This document shows positions 1-13,200 of a DNA stretch of 64,000 nucleotides, piece by piece (positions within the stretch are counted from its first letter, which is position 1; each line of letters starts with the position of its first letter). The DNA is from Mycteria americana (taxonomy: Eukaryota > Chordata > Aves > Ciconiiformes > Ciconiidae): NCBI RefSeq assembly GCF_035582795.1, contig NC_134367.1, forward strand, positions 116,646,062 through 116,710,061. Reading direction: 5' to 3'. A model generated the notes under the pieces. That model saw nothing but the letters and a program-made list of their open reading frames with translations. It ran no database searches and was not told the DNA's origin. Made by a program: the position numbers and the translations under genes.

Positions 1-690
1 CATGCTGATTTATCAGACAAATGTGTTGTCATAACAAGTGACAAGGTCACACCGACCAATTTGATTATGGAGGTTTACATGACCTTTAGCAATAGGAAAC
101 CTCACAGACCTAAAACCTTTGTGCAGTGAAGGCACCTAGCTTTAACAGTTGGCCTTTTAAAAGGATGCAGTAAGGTCAGTTTGGGTTTAGAGGAACGGGA
201 CTCTTACAAAACCCAGAAACAGCAGGAATGTTTGGTCCTTTGGGAACTTGTATGTCTTGTTCTGATTCAGAGCTGTCCTTTTGTGTGTTTCCAGCCCAAA
301 TGCAGCAGCAGTGCCACAGCGAGTGAGAACTCAAGAGCGAGGAGCTGGTGTTACTGCCAGAAATGCAGAGCGCTTGGGTCACTTTCCCGGCTGTCCCCAT
401 GGCCCAACAGGAAAAGGGAAGTGAGGGTCTAGCAGGGTGACAGCACAGTGCAGATAGAAGTGGATGCCATCAGGTCACCCTAAGGGATGGGCCTGGTGGC
501 ACACTGGTGGCTGGCTGGCTGCGTTTTCTGCATGAGTGACCTGTGCTGGGAGCAGCCAGCTGATGACGAGTGAAGAATCCCCGAGGGACGCTCACCCTGA
601 AGTGTTTTGTACTGCCTTGGGGCCTCCTCACCCACTGTGCCATCTTTCATCCCTTTGTCCCAAACACCCAGCTTGCCCTCCAAGCCCCTC
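1..690. other. 5' flank of ATL2, no gene recognised
   Basis: Ordinary AT-balanced sequence upstream of the ATL2 CpG island. Short open frames are present on both strands, but none has a recognisable domain or convincing splice sites. I see no repeat or RNA gene here. Confidence 0.5.
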
Positions 691-1030
691 AAGGCCCCTC
701 TCGCCCAGTGCGCTGGAGGCCCGCATACTCCATGCCATTTCGACGGTGGGGTGCACGGCCGTGAGGAGGGCACCCCACCCCTCAGCCTGGGGGCTAGACC
801 GGGCAGCAGGGCCCGGTTGGGGCGGGTGGGTGTGTGTGTGTGTCTCTCCCGCAGCAGCGAGAGGCCCCCACACGGCGTGGGACTTCGCCTCCCCCTTCAG
901 GCGGAGGAGAGGCTTCCTCCCGGTGCAGGCGAGGGACTCCATCGCCCTCCCCTGCTGCCCGGGGCCACGCACCAACTCCACAGCGCGCTGCCCCGACAGA
1001 ACGCAGTGACGCAGGCGGACCGCGAGTGAC

Positions 1031-1042
1031 CGCGCATGCGCC
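1031..1042. promoter_or_regulatory. NRF1-like site
   Basis: CGCGCATGCGCC matches the palindromic NRF1 core GCGCATGCGC. It lies about 175 bases before the ATL2 start codon. The motif is seen directly; binding is inferred. Confidence 0.5.
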
Positions 1043-1176
1043 GCACCCAGGAGCGGCAGGGCGCGGGCTGCGCGTGCGCCACCCCTCCCCTCCTCGGGCG
1101 GGCAGCCGGGGGCGCTAGGACCCGCCCTGCCCGCGCGCCGCCGCCGGCGGGCGATAAAGGTCTCGCGGCGGAGCTC

Positions 1177-1184
1177 TGACGTCA
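1177..1184. promoter_or_regulatory. CRE (CREB/ATF site)
   Basis: An exact TGACGTCA palindrome 29 bases upstream of the ATL2 ATG. CREs usually sit upstream of the transcription start, so the 5' UTR may be only a few tens of bases long. Confidence 0.55.
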
Positions 1185-1208
1185 CGGCGAGTTAATTTTA
1201 AACCCGGA

Positions 1209-1220
1209 CAAGATGGCGGA
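1209..1220 (+). promoter_or_regulatory. ATL2: TISU / YY1-type start-codon element
   Basis: CAAGATGGCGGA matches 11 of 12 positions of the TISU consensus SAASATGGCGGC and includes the ATL2 ATG at 1213. TISU elements are known to support scanning-free initiation on very short 5' UTRs and overlap a YY1 motif. The match and its position are direct observations; use in vivo is inferred. Confidence 0.55.
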
Positions 1221-1273
1221 AAGGGACGCGGCGCGGCGCGCGGGTCCGGCCCGCCAACGGCCTGACCTGGCAG
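1213..1273 (+). CDS. ATL2: ATL2 coding exon 1
   Basis: Starts at an ATG reading MAERDAARR and ends at a GTAACG donor after one base of codon 21. It is Arg/Ala-rich and poorly conserved, as is usual for atlastin N-termini. Confidence 0.85.
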
Positions 1274-4200
1274 GTAACGCGCGCCCCTGGGCGGGCGGCG
1301 GCGGCCGCGGGCCGGCGGCAGGGCTGCCCGCGGGGCTGCCCGCGGGAGGCGCGGGGCTTGGTGGCGGGGCTTGGCGGCGGACGGCGCCGGGGGAGGCTCC
1401 CGTGTCTCCCCCCTCCTCAAAATGGCGGGGGCGGTCGCCAGCCCCGACGTCTGCCCTCGAGGGGCGGTGGGGGAGTCGGCGCGGCGGCCCCTCCTCTCGG
1501 CCGGCTGCTCTCTCCCGAGCGGAGTGACCCCGCTCTCCCTGCGCGGCCAAGGCTTCCTGCTGAGCGGACGGCGGCCCATAGCGGAGCAGGGGCGGCCGTG
1601 AGTGCGGCCCGGGGGCCGGCGGTCGGTGACCTTATTCCCTGCTGCGGCGTGGCCGGGCTGCCCCGCCGCCCGCCCGTGTGTACATCACGTGAGGAGCGGG
1701 GGATGCGGGCCGGAATATGGCTGGTGCCGCCCGCCGGGGCCCCCGGGCCGCTCGCCCGGCACGTTCCCGGGGCCAGAGCGAGGCAGCCCGCAGGGCGCCT
1801 GCTTCCTCGGAGCCAGGTCCACTTGCGAAGGGAGCAGCACTGGGCAGCTCGGGGAAGGAGGTGGCTCATCCCTCATATGGACCGTCCCCCATATGGACCC
1901 GGTGTGCTCCACCGTCAGTGCTGCTCTTGCTTGTAATATATTCTGTGGTGGTGATGGGACATGTCTCTGGCTTGGTGTTTAGCCTCGCATGTGCTGGAGT
2001 CTGCGCAGTATGTTTTTTTTTAAATACGGTTCTCAAGAATAGCTTAAAAGCTGAGAACTTGTAACCCTCTCTCTGCCATACTCTCTGTAAGGGGGGACCT
2101 GGGACTTGTGAGGACTGTACTGACTTGAACACTAAGTTGAATCATGTGAGGTTTTTAGCACTGCATTAGAACACTGAACTATTTTAAAATCTTTGTTGTA
2201 TAACTCTCACTTAATTTGGAAGTAGAACAATTGGACTGGGCATGATTACACAAAATCTAGCAGATGCCATGTGCCACTATTCGTTTCAATTGCTTCATTT
2301 GTAAGCCAACTAGAGACTGGGAAATCTAACCACACTATAAACTGGTGGGTGTGGAGTGGCTACTCTACAGACTTTTTTTATAGGGAGGAAAAGGCACCGC
2401 TTTGGAGCATGTGGAAATGTTTGATTGTGTTTGGCAGCATTGCAATTTTAATAATTTAAAAGAGTCCAGAGATTGAAATTGAGGATATGATACTGCTTTA
2501 CTGCTTGGGTACTGGTTTCTCCCCTCCCTGCAGCACTACTGAATTTTCTTTGATGATTCTCCGTGTTTTCACCACTATGTAGTTTAATAATCTCAAAGCA
2601 TTAGATTATTGCATAACTTTCTCAGGGTCATAAAAACGCCAGCACACCTGTAATAAAGGACCTTTAAGGTAGCTGGGTCATCATTAATGGTGGAAACATG
2701 CACATGTCATTAAGTTGCTTGTGTACTTCAGGCATGGAACAACTTAACTGATAGGGTCTGCACATACAGCTATGGATGATCTGTGCCTGCCTGCAGAGTA
2801 CCTTTCTGTACAATGAAATAAAGCAGAGTGGTATATTGGAATAGTTACAAGAAGAGAAATGTAACAGGAGAGGCCTATAACTCCTCCTGTACCATTACTA
2901 AGTGTTGCTTAACAGCTGTTACGTTCTAGCTTACCTTAAAGTCACTAATGATGTTACAGTTCCTCCTCAAATAATAGCAATAGCTCTGTGGTGTTTCAAC
3001 TAGAATTCTTTTGAAAGCAGGGAGTGGGGTTGAAGAAGGCTGTATTCTTTTCATGTTCACCTGCCTGCAACTTAAAGACACTTCTGAAATAGTTCTAGCA
3101 CAGAACAGTTTTACTTGAACTATCATAAAAGCATTCCTTTAAATACAACAGTGTCTCCTAGTTTAGGAGGCCAAGCAGCTCTTGTTCATGTTGGATGGAC
3201 AGGAATGCTTAACCCAGGTCTTGCAGGAGTGCTGATACTTCTAAGGTACCTTGTGCCAACTGCAGTCCCTGTGTTTTGGTTAAAAATCAGTTATTGATGT
3301 TTGCTTACTGACTATGCTAGTAAAGTACCACTGACTGGAGCAAGATACTGTGATAGATGAGGGATTGTTTTCTCTTCTTGTTCTAATAAGGATAGGGACA
3401 CTACCTCAAGCTGGCTAGACTGGATAAGAGCTGGTCTGTTGGAGGGGAGGAGGGCTGGGGACTTTCCTCCCATGTAACAGGAGAGCACTTATCTCCTGAT
3501 GGCAGTATCACATCCTCTCTGACTTTGAGTTTTTCCCAACTACAAAAACAAATGTAATAAGCAGATGGAAATGCAGGTAAATTAAAGTCTGTGGTGTTCT
3601 TGTTTTGGTAGCGAACCACAGGGTTGTTAGTCTCTACCGCAAGCTGGATCGCAGGTTTCATTTCATCAGTATGCCAAAACTAGTTTTAACTTTGTGGCTG
3701 TTGTTAGTAGGCTGTTGTACATCTTAGTACAGTCTGTAAAAGTTCCTAACTGTTTCAAGGACATTCATAAGGAAAACTGCCAAGTTTCACTTAAATCTAA
3801 CTTTTCTATGTAAGGTGAAGTTTGAAGTTGCTTTTGTTACTGCACTACAGTCTTGAACAGGCCCTGTCCTGGGGATGATTTTTGATCCTGACATGGCAGT
3901 CTTCGAATGGGAAGTTTTAAACTTTAAAATCAGGCTGAATTTTTTCCTTGTTTTTTACCATTGCTGCACGCTGTGTCTACAATGTGATCTGCAAGCTGCC
4001 AGTTTGAGTGCAGTTTTCCAACTTTTTGCTAAATCCTGCATTAAATTCTCAAATTTACTATACAAATCATTAGTGTTTTAAGGTTTTGTCTTTAATCTCG
4101 ACTATCTAAGGTGAACAAGGCACAAAAATATTTTCTAAGCTTCTGCATAGGCAGGCCTGCTGTATTTGTCACTTGTAAACAACTGAAGTTTTCATAAGTA

Positions 4201-7200
4201 CTTACATACACTGGTTCTTAAGACTTTACTCTTACTGGAGAATGACTGGGTCTCTTTCTCAAAACATTGTCAGCAACCTGAACTTGAGATGTCCTGGAGG
4301 AAAGATGGAAGTAGCTTTCTTTGGTTTTGGAAGGTTGTTCTTGACATGAAGAATATTATCTTATCCTACAGCTGATTTTGAGGTCATAGTGCTGTGTAGG
4401 GAGTTGATTTACATGAATACATTTTGTGGGGTTGAGGTTTGTATCTGAAACACCAGAACAAACAGATGAGCAAGTTTGAAATATATGTGAAAACATTACT
4501 CAGCTTGATGTTTGCTATTTCAGTTATCTACAAAGAAATGACTGATATGAAAGGAGTGATGTCTGTTAGGACAAGGATTATAATCAAGTCACTTCTAGTG
4601 GCAAATTAATATGTAATAGGGACTAATGTTCTGAGAGCATTGGTAGCTAACTTGTCTGACCTTTAACTTCTGTTTATTTCTGAAATAAATTAATATATTT
4701 TGTGTAGTGTTCACTTCCAGGAAAGCAAGATTTTATGTGCTTGCTAAGCATGCTTTTTGAAACACATTCAATATAAAAGTTGGAGGAACTCAGAAGGCAT
4801 TTAAATTTGGAAGTTGATCCTCTGCCCACTTAAGAAACCCAGAATGAAATCTGAGGAATTTGAAGATCTGTCTTTCCTCCCCCACTGTTAATTCTTATTT
4901 GACTGAATTTATCTCCTAAGACTTGAAGGTAACACCCATTGTATTCTGTAACTGTACAAACGAGTTACTGGGAGATGATCTAGGGTATAAATTAATGCTA
5001 GGCAAGTAACTACCTGTTAGTGTTTAACTGGAGTTCTGGCTCTGCAGCAAAGTAAGGAGCTTACCCTCCCCCTTTGCATTTGGGATGGAGCGTACATGGG
5101 CTGTTACAGTGCCATAGCTGGTAAATTCACTTAATGAATTACCTCCATAGCAGGTTGTTCATGTGCTTACATATCCTAAAGCTGTCTAGTTAGTTTGTCT
5201 GGAGTCTATCACTGAAAATTCCAGCTGCTCCATGGGGACATTACTCCTTGAGGAAACAAGACTAGTTTGTATCTCATTCTAGTGTGAGAATAGTAGATCT
5301 TTGTGCTCAGTATAATCTGTGGAGCTAAATAAGTCTCTTCTCCCTTTTCCATTAACTAAACAGGAAAAATAGCTATGCTAATTTTGTAATGGTTAGTAGT
5401 TGGCTTCTCTTTAAGGTTGGAAAAACTTAAAGCAGAATGTTTGACACCAAAGATGGCATTACTGAGGCATATAGCATCCAAGACAGTCTGACAAAAGTTA
5501 CCTGAGTGAATGCAGGTAAGCTGGGTATTGGAATTCCTGTTTGATGCCAGCTTGATGAACTCATGAGCAGGGCTAATAGGAAATCAAATATAATGTGAAA
5601 GAGAAGTCCATTTGGGCCTCTGCAGAAATGAATTATGAAAGACTAGCTTCTTTTAAAAGAAGCGCCCTGCTCTTCTGTATCCTGGAGGAATAGATAAGTG
5701 AACTGTCAAAGCTGTATGACTGCACAAAGTGCCTTTTGGGAAAGGACTCAGCTTACAGCTCGGTTACCGGGCCTCTATTTACAGCTTGTGTATGGTATGA
5801 GGGATATTCTGATACGCTTTTGCTAGGAGGGGAGATGTCTCATCTAATATTTTTTTCGTGTTCGAGATGTATTTCCAGCTTTATTTTGCAGTGCAGACGA
5901 TGAGCAAATGACTGATTGCATTTTTAGCCCTACATACCAGTGATTTCTGTATGGCAAGGTGGGGTTTGTGTGCTACTGCAAGTCTTGGCAGGTTTCTCTT
6001 AAAAGTCTGGAATAGAAGCCAAAACCTGGAAGGCAGCAGAGTTGAAGACTTGAACTAATAAAATGTTGTACAGATTACAGACATGGAGTGTAGAACATAA
6101 TTTCCAGTAAATTAATATTTGAAAGTAGAACTTAATTTGCTCTTATGCAGCTGTTGCTCAAGTGAGATCAGAATTGGGTTCCAGTCTGGAGTTAGTGTCA
6201 AATCATAATAATTTTTTTTTTTCCCCACCATTGCCTTAAAGGTAGTCATGTTGAATTTACAAGTTCTTATTGGTCTCAGTAAAATATTTGAAGTGTCTTT
6301 TGAGCAATGTGTGTTGTATAATGATTCCAGGACAACATGGCTTTTTTTACTTGGATTGAAAATTATAGAAACCTGTTGGAGAACATGTGTCGTCTGCTTG
6401 TATCGATGTGTTAGAACTACTTCTTGTATATTGTGTGTACTTGGAAAAGTTGTTCTCACCTCTTATCTTCTTAAACAGGGTGGTACTGCTGAGTGGAAGA
6501 ATAAGTGCAGTTATTTTAACTATCTCTGTAAGCCTAGTCCTACGATACTACTGCCTGCAACCTTGCATGCTATGTCTTACTCCCCTCCCCTCTTCAACCC
6601 CTTCTGCATTTTCGGCTCCTCAGGTAAATGTAAGAAAGGGTCTTCTGGCTTTTGCTTGTGGCTGTTTGTTTATCTTGGTCTGTGTAGTGTGATTTACTCG
6701 GGGAACCTTAAACAGTTGGGAAATGAAAGGTACTGTCTGTCAATCCTCTGCCTAATATGGAATTATCACAGTACTGATTTCAGGGGAGGAACAGTTACTC
6801 GAAGTACCTGAGCTTCTAGGCATGGAGGCAGAAGCTTGGCTTCCTTTAATGTATTGCTTAGACATAGAATAGCAGTGAAAATGACTGCTGTAGAAAATTA
6901 GGTTAAGGTTCTTCATATAACCAAATCACTTTCTTAAAACAAGAAGTCGTCTTGCTTTTACGAGAAATAATTTCTTAAATACTCTGTAATTCTGAACTGA
7001 TACTAAGGAATTAGTCTTGTTAATGACAGCAGTGTGATTCTAAACATGGCCTTAAAGCTGCCTTCAAGGCAGTTATCACTTATCTTCCAAGCAACAAAGT
7101 CTTAAGCTTGTCTTGGGGATAAGGGAGGGAATGAAGTACAAAATACTTAAAAAAAATCTTTCTAAATGCTAGTATGTCAGATATCTTGGTACAGAAATTG

Positions 7201-10200
7201 TTTGGAAAAGTGCAGTAAGTAATGCTTTTGGGGGTTGGGGCACAGAACTGGGGTATTTTCTAGAGCTAATACTATAGTACTATAGAAATAAGTAGCTACT
7301 GAAAACTTACTGCATGTTATGCTCTGAGATTTAAAAGGCAAAAAAAAAAATTTCAAAATAAAATAATGGTGGTAGGAGCATTAAGAAATGCAACTTCTGC
7401 TATTAAGCTTAATTTTTTCAATGGAAAAATGAACATGCTATCCACTATGAACATTTAGATAGCAGATGCGATTAAATAATTGTAGAACCTTCAGATGCTA
7501 CTGGGAATCCTGCTTGTTTGAGAAGACCCTTAAAATGCAATCTGGTGCTTTTAAAGGGGTTGGAAGTTGGCTCGTGATAGACTGAGACTCTAAGAATACA
7601 TTCAGTCTAAGTACTTTGAGTTGCAGACATATCACTGTTTCATTAATCAAATATCAAACTGAGCTGTTCTGTAGTCTAAGCTGTTTTCTTATTTCTGTAG
7701 TGCATTAGAACTGACTAGATTAATCATTTGTGAGCTTTAAAGAGCAGCAGGCTGCTACGTATCTCTGTTTGGGTTCATCTTCTAAACGTAGACTTCTCTC
7801 ACCAGTGTTTGTCCTCTATACACTGTAAGGAAAGATTTCATGGATCCACAGAATAAGGACAATAAATACGATCTACAAAGACTAAACTGTTGGTTGGAGG
7901 GGGGTGTTAAACATACAGTCTTCAGACAGTTTCCTCTTCCTTCTCCACCCAAGTGAAAGATGGATATTGAACCATTTGTAGTCTCAACATATGGTATGGT
8001 GTGTTGTCCTGTAGAAGAGCAGTTAGATTGGCTAGATGTATTCAGACTAGTCCAAGAACTTGATGTAAAGAGCAGTAGTAACCAGCTCCCCTTCTGTGTT
8101 TCTTCCTTTCAGGAGGATTGTGTGGCTTGCCTTACCTCTGGGATTACTCTCCTTTTTCCCCCTCAGTGCTTTACTCACCACTGGGCTTCACTGGCCAGCA
8201 GCCATTAGCATACACATAACAATGGCATTTGCTGTCCCAGGAGAATGCTGTTTAAAAAACCAAAAATGCTCCAGTTGTTAAGACTCTTGTTTAGCTAGCA
8301 GAGGCTGAGGTTTCTATGGTAACAAGTGTTGTGAATGATGTTAAAGAAGCTTAGGTAAGTAGGTAGGCCTTGAGCCCTTTGAACTGATATGACGGTGCTC
8401 GCTGTGTGGAACTGAGCTACTAAAGTGTGCTTTACAGCATGCTTATGACAACTTATCTGGTGATTTTGAAATCAAAATTCTTCTAATCTACTCTTTAGTA
8501 GAGACAGATCTTAGCAGGTACAGTGTATTCAGTAGGAACGTTCAGAGGAATGCTCCTCTAGTGCAGGAAGGACTATGCCAAGCTCAAGGTCTTCCCACCA
8601 GTTACACATCCTATCCTATGTTACTGACAAAACTGAAACTAGTGTTAACCTCAATTTACAAAGGAAGGAAACCTTGTTGTTAAGTGAAGGTTAACAAATG
8701 TGTTGGCTAGCCCAGCCTAAATCTGAACTCTTTCAGATCTAGACAAATCCTTGGCAACACACAGTCCGATCCAGTTACATCCCAGTTGTCTATCCATCTT
8801 CGCAGTGTTATCACATGTCACTAAGTCAGTCTCCACATGAACACGCTTCTTAACTGTACGTGTGAGTTCTGAGAGTCAGGAGGAGTTTTCCAGCTTAACT
8901 AGGTTGTAGTCACAAAGCTGAACTTTTATTTTGGCACCAGTGGCCCAATCAAGCAGCTTGTGCCTCCCCCTCAATTGTGCTGGTGCAGCTGTTTCAGAGG
9001 CTGTAGAGTGCATAGCACATCACCTTGTGTTTATTCAAGATAAGTTGGTGCCTGGACCTGGGACAGTGGTGCCAACTCAGAGGGCAGCAGTCCTGTACTG
9101 TTTAGCAGTACAATTGAACTGACCCTGTGCCCTGCAGATGAAGCTGTGTAGCTCTGCTTTTTGTTTGTCTTCAGCTCTAGTGCTCATTGGACTCTTATTG
9201 AGGCGATACAGTTTGTAGAAAACTGTTCGTATTGCATTCCTTTTTCTGCTGGTTTGGTTTGTTTAGCTGACTTGACTCTCATATGGATATGTGGCAAAAT
9301 TAGTAGGAAAGGCAGCGTGTGGTGCTGGAAATGGGAAGGAGTGGGAGAGCCTTTGTGTGAGTGGGTGGTTAACTCAGCTGTGCTACTGAAACAGGCTCGA
9401 AGAGGCAACAGGGGAGAGAAGGAGGTGGCAGTTACTGGCACTGTCCTGTTGGCAGAACAAATGTACTTTGAGCGTTGCCTTAGCAAGGGACTTTTGTGCA
9501 AGCAACAGCAATGGTGCCTGGCAGAGACTCAGGAGTTGTGGAGAGTAGGTGCAGAGCTCTGAAATATATGGTCATGGTTAGGTACTGTATCAATTATCAT
9601 GGGTTAATTGCAGGAAAGTGAAATGGCAGCCCAGGCTTCTTTCTCTATGTGCGTAGCAGCAGGGACTGCGGCGGAAACTACTTTTGTCGTAACTGTGTGA
9701 GAAAAATCTCTTCCTCCGGTGAAGACAGAGTGAACACATGCAAAATGTGATCTTTTTGTTGTTGTTGTTGTTTGTTGTTGTTGTTTCAGTTTCAAATGTG
9801 ACTTGTGTGGGGCTTTTTTCCTCTTTTGATTCACATTGTTGATCTGGGCATTAATTGTGTTGACATGTGTTGTTTCCCCTGGTCACACTTCCCTTTCACC
9901 TGGTGGGTGTGTTAGTGACACTACCAGGTAAGAACAGTGGAGGAGGAATTTAAATACTCCATGAAGGTGTCTGAAGGTAGTTACTACATCAGCTTTGCTA
10001 GCTATGTGATCTAGAGAAGGCAGTTTCTTAAGGTAAACCCAATCTCTCCCTGTACTTGTCATTCTTTGAAATGAAATGTTTGTATTGTTTTATTAAAACA
10101 GAATTATGGAGTTCAGAGCTGGAAAAGCTGGATGGGAGGCTCTCTTAGTTGCAGGAGCTTAAAGAGAGGTGGGAAGCTGAGTGTAAACTGGAGGTTGGGC

Positions 10201-13200
10201 TAAAAGATCACTTTTGCTTAGAAGCTTCAGACTGTTAGAAGCATGGTTTGATCAAAAAGGAAAAATTAATGCCTCTTCAGCTTGCTCTGTTTCCTTAAAC
10301 CTGTTGGTGTTCCTTACTGACAACTTATTTATCCTGGAAATGAGTATGAAAACTGGCCCTCTGGCATACCTCCTTGTACAGCAAAAGTGACCACTTGCTT
10401 TGCTTGCTGCTGAGCTCCTCTGTGGCTGTGGTACAGATGCAGCTGGGTGACTAAACCTATTCTGGCTGCTAATCTGCATATCAAACACGGGGTAATTGCA
10501 GTTGGCATCTCTTGCCTTATTCTTTTCTCCCCATACTTCTCACTAAAAATCTTGGTTTGAGTTAGCTGGTCATTGTTTAAATTATCAGCTGCTGACATGA
10601 GGAGTACATACAAGGTACATAAAATGTAGTTATGGCCTAAACCAATTAGAAAATACTGACTGAATCTTCTTTGGTGAGCAACAACCCTAAATAAAATCCC
10701 TCTGAAATACGAGCAGAAGTCTGCCTAGTTTAAATCTGTGTGGCCTGCAAGGATCCAGTTAGCCTGCAGCATTCATGAAAAGCTTTCACTTGCCATTTCC
10801 AAAGTCCATAGTGAACTAGGGCATTGTCAGATCTGGTGTGTTCTCATTCCCATCCTCAGGAACCTGGGGGATGGGTAAGAAAGGGGAGAAAAGGTGAGGA
10901 AGAGGTCTTTTAATGCTTTCATCTGCCTTAGTCTTAGTATTCTAAGGCAGCATTCTTTGAGGGGGCTGGAAGAGTACTGGTAAACCTTACTGTGGGTAGA
11001 GATCCTGTTAGGTCCTTCAGTGAGTGTGCTAATAATAGCTGTGGTTTTTAGGCAGAGTGGAAGAAGGATGAGAAGCATGCTTTGTCACTATCCCTACCCT
11101 GCAAGTTTTTCCTTGTAGCTATGGAGAAACATCTTTCTTATGAAGTTCATGATGTGCTTTCAGAAAAGCAATCCTTATATACATATACTATATATAAATT
11201 TTTTTTTTTTGCTATTTACTAGGTTGTGTCAGGGTTTGTGCTGCTTCTGGCTTAGTCTCTGCTTATTCGTATTCTCTTACTTGTATGCATTTGCTGAAAA
11301 TAGCTGAATTTGAGGGTTGACTTTTTTGCTGCACCTCTTCATTATAATGAAGTCTCTCTCTCTTTTCTGTCCCCTTAAATGGAGAGTGCAAAACGCCAGC
11401 TTATCAGTATTTTGCATAGCTATGGGAGAGCTGTCTGCTCCTGGATGCATGCAGACTATTCAACAGAGAAGCAATTTAAAGCACTTAGGAGTAGACAGGC
11501 CTATTGTTTGATTAGTTATGATGCTTCATTGGTATCTAGGTCATCAGAATATCTTCTTTATCCCCTTCCCTGGCAGAATTGTAGCTTCAGGTACTTCTTG
11601 CTTCTGCTCACTGTTTATATAACAGTTCTAGATCTGTCCCTGAACATCCCACTGCCCTGAAGGAACAGAGAGAGTTAAATGCATCTTCCCCCCCCCCCCC
11701 CCCCCCCCCCCCCACTCCTCTGTCAGTCTTGCTGGATATCCAAACAAGTCTTTGGAACTTAGCTCATCAGTCCTATTTATAGCTGCAATATTCAAAACAT
11801 TTAATTATTTCTGGCCTTAAAATGAGCTACTTGGCAGTGTTTTGCTAGTCAGCAATAGGAAAGCAGTGATGCATAAGGTCTGTGGCAGCCCCATAGCTTT
11901 CATGTGGGTCTTGCATGTGAGTTTATTGCATGGAGTAGGACTGCTGGAGAAAAGGGAGGACAATTTTGTGACTTAAATCTAGTGATTTTTTTTTTTTTCA
12001 GTAGATGTGCCAGATTTTTTACCTTGTCCAAATAAGGTTTGAAGGTTAATCTATTTTTTTTTCTACACTCTGGAACTCAGTTCACACATGCCCTACACTT
12101 CCTTCAGTTCACTACACCAAAACAAGAAATATTTAAACAGTTTGTCTCCTTTCTCTCTGAGAAAAATTTCCTAGGTGAAGCTCTGAGAGTATGCATTACA
12201 TTTAAATGTGGTGCAGCACTTCCCTCGTAACTTATTTTAAGCTTTTGATTCAACCTGTGAACTCCCTCAAGCCGTGGAGGTAGAACAAGGCTTCAAGCCA
12301 GATGATTTGAGGTTAGTACAGCCTCCTTCAGCTTGCTTTACCATTCAGGTGTGTGTGGGAACCTATCATGCATCTGTATTGAACTATGAGGGGGAGACTT
12401 ACATTGCTTTTGTATGGACACAAATGTGTGGTGTCTGTAGAGTACCAGGAAGAAGAGTTCAGGGATGCTGAGAGCTGAAGTATCTAGGGGTACCAGAAGT
12501 TTTGATTTAAAGTTGGACTTCTAGCAAAGTGCAGGTTTTTGTACAAACAAGATATTAATACTACCAGCTTCAAGATGTACAAGACTTCATACTCTTCCTA
12601 TGACACATTATTAAGCAAGATTTAATAACAGTAAGTACCAACTCTTGAAAGAGTTAAGAGAATATTTTATACACAATTTAAGAATCGGTACCCTTTCAGT
12701 TCAACCAGTTGTTGAAAGAACTATAACTCAGATGAGACTTAAGTTACTAATGAATAATAAATTAAGGTAACATGGCCCTTCAGACATACAGCACAATAGT
12801 ACCAATATCCTATTTTCCTGACTTCCAGAATTCAGGAGTTACTGCATTAGAGGCCTAAAAGAAAACCAAACAAACTGACCTGTCCAATATGAAGTCTCCT
12901 CTCTTGTTCAAGTACCACAACATTGAAGTTTGTCCCACAGCAGAAACAAACTCTACCGCTGGCCTGATTCCACCTTTTCCTATCAAGTGGATTCTTTCCA
13001 TCTGGAAGCGGTTTTCTGCTTACAGGATTGCCTCCAACTCCAGATTTACATTTTCCCATATTCTTTCAGAACCCCATGTGCACAAACCTGATTGAGGCAC
13101 CTTCCTAGCAGTTACTTATCTGGGAACATCACTGTATGGATTTAAGTACACTGAACTGCTAGTCATGCTTGCATTTCCAAGCATTGCTTTAACAAAGACG

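Larger units (their letters stand above)
690..1860 (+). promoter_or_regulatory. ATL2: CpG-island promoter of ATL2
   Basis: A sharp rise in GC and CpG content starts at about 690 and fades after about 1860, enclosing the ATL2 first coding exon. It contains an NRF1-like core at 1031-1042, a full CRE palindrome at 1177-1184 and a TISU/YY1-type start context at 1209-1220. There is no canonical TATA box; a GATAAAG at about 1153 is the nearest AT-rich motif. The arrangement fits a housekeeping promoter. Long open frames on both strands here are by-products of high GC. Confidence 0.8.

Noticed and set aside
1860-1905. Paired CCATATGGAC motifs as SRF CArG boxes
   Set aside because: The AT core is four bases, not the six required by CC(A/T)6GG.
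628-2064. Long open frames on both strands in the ATL2 CpG island, some over 150 codons
   Set aside because: GC-rich DNA lacks stop codons. The frames overlap on both strands, have no recognisable domains and are Pro/Arg/Ala-rich in every frame.
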